The notes beneath the pieces were generated by a model. That model was not told where the DNA came from, did no database searches, and saw nothing but the letters and a program-made list of their open reading frames with translations. Below are positions 63,193-64,000 of a DNA stretch of 64,000 nucleotides, piece after piece (position 1 is the first letter of the stretch; every line of letters starts with the position of its first letter). The stretch lies in NCBI RefSeq assembly GCF_019285515.1, contig NZ_CP079095.1, positions 3,504,501 to 3,568,500 on the forward strand, given 5' to 3'. Source of the DNA: Methylococcus sp. Mc7 (GTDB lineage: Bacteria; Pseudomonadota; Gammaproteobacteria; Methylococcales; Methylococcaceae). A program made the translations under genes and the position numbers.

Positions 63193-64000
63193 GGCGTATC
63201 TTCTCCGGGCTTGTTCGGCGTCCATGGCCGCGAGGCGGTTTCCAGGAAAGGCAGGTCGGGCAGGCCTGCCGGCACGCCGGCGACGCCGGCCGCGAGGCCG
63301 GGGAGGAGCTTCACCGGCAGCCAGATGTCCGGGGCAAGCTGGACTTCTTCGCCCTCGGCGAGAGCAAAGCGTTCGGCGTCCTCGGGGCTGAGGGCCAGAT
63401 AGGGATGCGGCGCCCGCTCGGCGACCGCGGCAGACTGCATGCTGGTCTCGTCGCTGCCGAAGATGTGGGGTATCGGTACCAGCCGCAGGGCGTCTGGGGG
63501 CGAGGTGCCGGCCTCGGGCGGCGCGAACCACTGAAGGCCGGTTCCGCCGCCCTCGCCGATCAGGCGGATGCCGGGATCGCCGCCGCGCAAATGGCCGCCG
63601 GCTTCATCCTGGAATTTCCCGACCGACTGGTTCGAATTCCAGCCCGGCGCCCAGACGAAGGGATTCAGGGCGGGCGGATGGTCCTGCCCGGCGCCTTCCA
63701 TGGAAAAGGCCAGGGCCGAATCCGTATCCTCCGGCTGTTTCGGCTCGTGGATACGGACGTCGGCCAGCATGGCGGTGCGCCCGCTGTACCGGTGCGGCTG
63801 GCGCGGGATTTTCTGGCCCGCGATGCGGAAGGCCGCTCCCGGTGCGCAACCGGTAATTTCCCGGAACACCGGCAGCGATTCGGCCAGCGCATGGGTGAGA
63901 TCGTCGATGTGGGTCCAGGGCCCGAGCCAGCGCCAGGCGTCGCGGCTGTCGCCGGTGGGCTGCATCGCAGAGAAGAAACGCTGGGCGCGGCCTTCGCTGC
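63189..64000 (-). CDS. nuoG: NADH-quinone oxidoreductase subunit G, C-terminal part, cut by the window edge
   Basis: The visible 269 codons are the C-terminal end of a NuoG molybdopterin-oxidoreductase-like subunit: [20 protein letters not shown] then [20 protein letters not shown], and the final beta-barrel ([40 protein letters not shown]) as in the molydopterin-dinucleotide-binding domain. The Fe-S clusters of the N-terminal part lie outside the window. It is the first visible gene of nuoG-H-I-J-K-L-M-N. Confidence 0.93.
   Translation of the reverse strand, partial: SEGRAQRFFSAMQPTGDSRDAWRWLGPWTHIDDLTHALAESLPVFREITGCAPGAAFRIAGQKIPRQPHRYSGRTAMLADVRIHEPKQPEDTDSALAFSMEGAGQDHPPALNPFVWAPGWNSNQSVGKFQDEAGGHLRGGDPGIRLIGEGGGTGLQWFAPPEAGTSPPDALRLVPIPHIFGSDETSMQSAAVAERAPHPYLALSPEDAERFALAEGEEVQLAPDIWLPVKLLPGLAAGVAGVPAGLPDLPFLETASRPWTPNKPGEDTP

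Overview
The window is GC-rich, gene-dense DNA from what looks like a gammaproteobacterium. A phosphoketolase, glycogen phosphorylase and debranching genes, a fatty-acid cis/trans isomerase and a complete-looking 3' half of a nuo operon would suit a methylotroph or methanotroph such as Methylococcus. That placement is inference; no taxonomic marker gene is present.

Left flank (1-21.7 kb), ordinary chromosome: the start of a phosphoketolase gene, a palindromic repeat element, an ABC-transporter relic, a large GH94/GH36-type glycoside phosphorylase-like gene, a row of envelope genes (DUF2950, DUF3300, a patatin-type lipoprotein and a DUF3313 lipoprotein), glgP-glgX, a frameshifted small glycine-zipper gene, a propeller-like protein, cti, and a PilZ plus MASE1-GGDEF pair.

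Centre (21.8-55.7 kb), a CRISPR island of about 34 kb. CRISPR array 1 (11 repeats plus one decayed repeat split off by an inserted element) is followed by a four-gene adaptation cluster, cas2-cas1-cas1'-cas2', in which the second Cas1 lacks the catalytic residues. Next come a CARF-HEPN Csx1 nuclease, a Csx16 ring nuclease and a Uma2 nuclease, then a complete type III-B set (cmr1, cas10/cmr2, cmr3-6), then the effectors Card1/Can2-like and a TIGR02710 Csm6-like protein, then a complete type III-A set (cas10/csm1, csm2-5). Array 2 (46 repeats) has an almost identical repeat and leader. Beyond it, after three small lipoprotein genes, lie a fourth CARF protein (NE0113 family) and cas6. Both Cas10 proteins keep the GGDD cyclase motif, so both systems should make cyclic oligoadenylate, which could feed at least three nuclease-type effectors and be removed by Csx16. 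Four toxin-antitoxin loci or antitoxins sit between cas genes: DUF1778-GNAT, RHH-PIN and a lone Phd on the opposite strand, and mazEF co-directional inside the csm operon.

The spacers of array 2 are unusual. Many form strong self-complementary stems, several sample the same locus repeatedly in divergent versions, and several span a ribosome-binding site and start codon in the orientation that makes the crRNA antisense to mRNA. This is what RNA-directed type III immunity against a family of related invaders would leave.

Right flank (55.8-64 kb): a 3' relic of a group II intron, then nuoN, M, L, K, J, I, H and the 3' part of nuoG, all on the minus strand.
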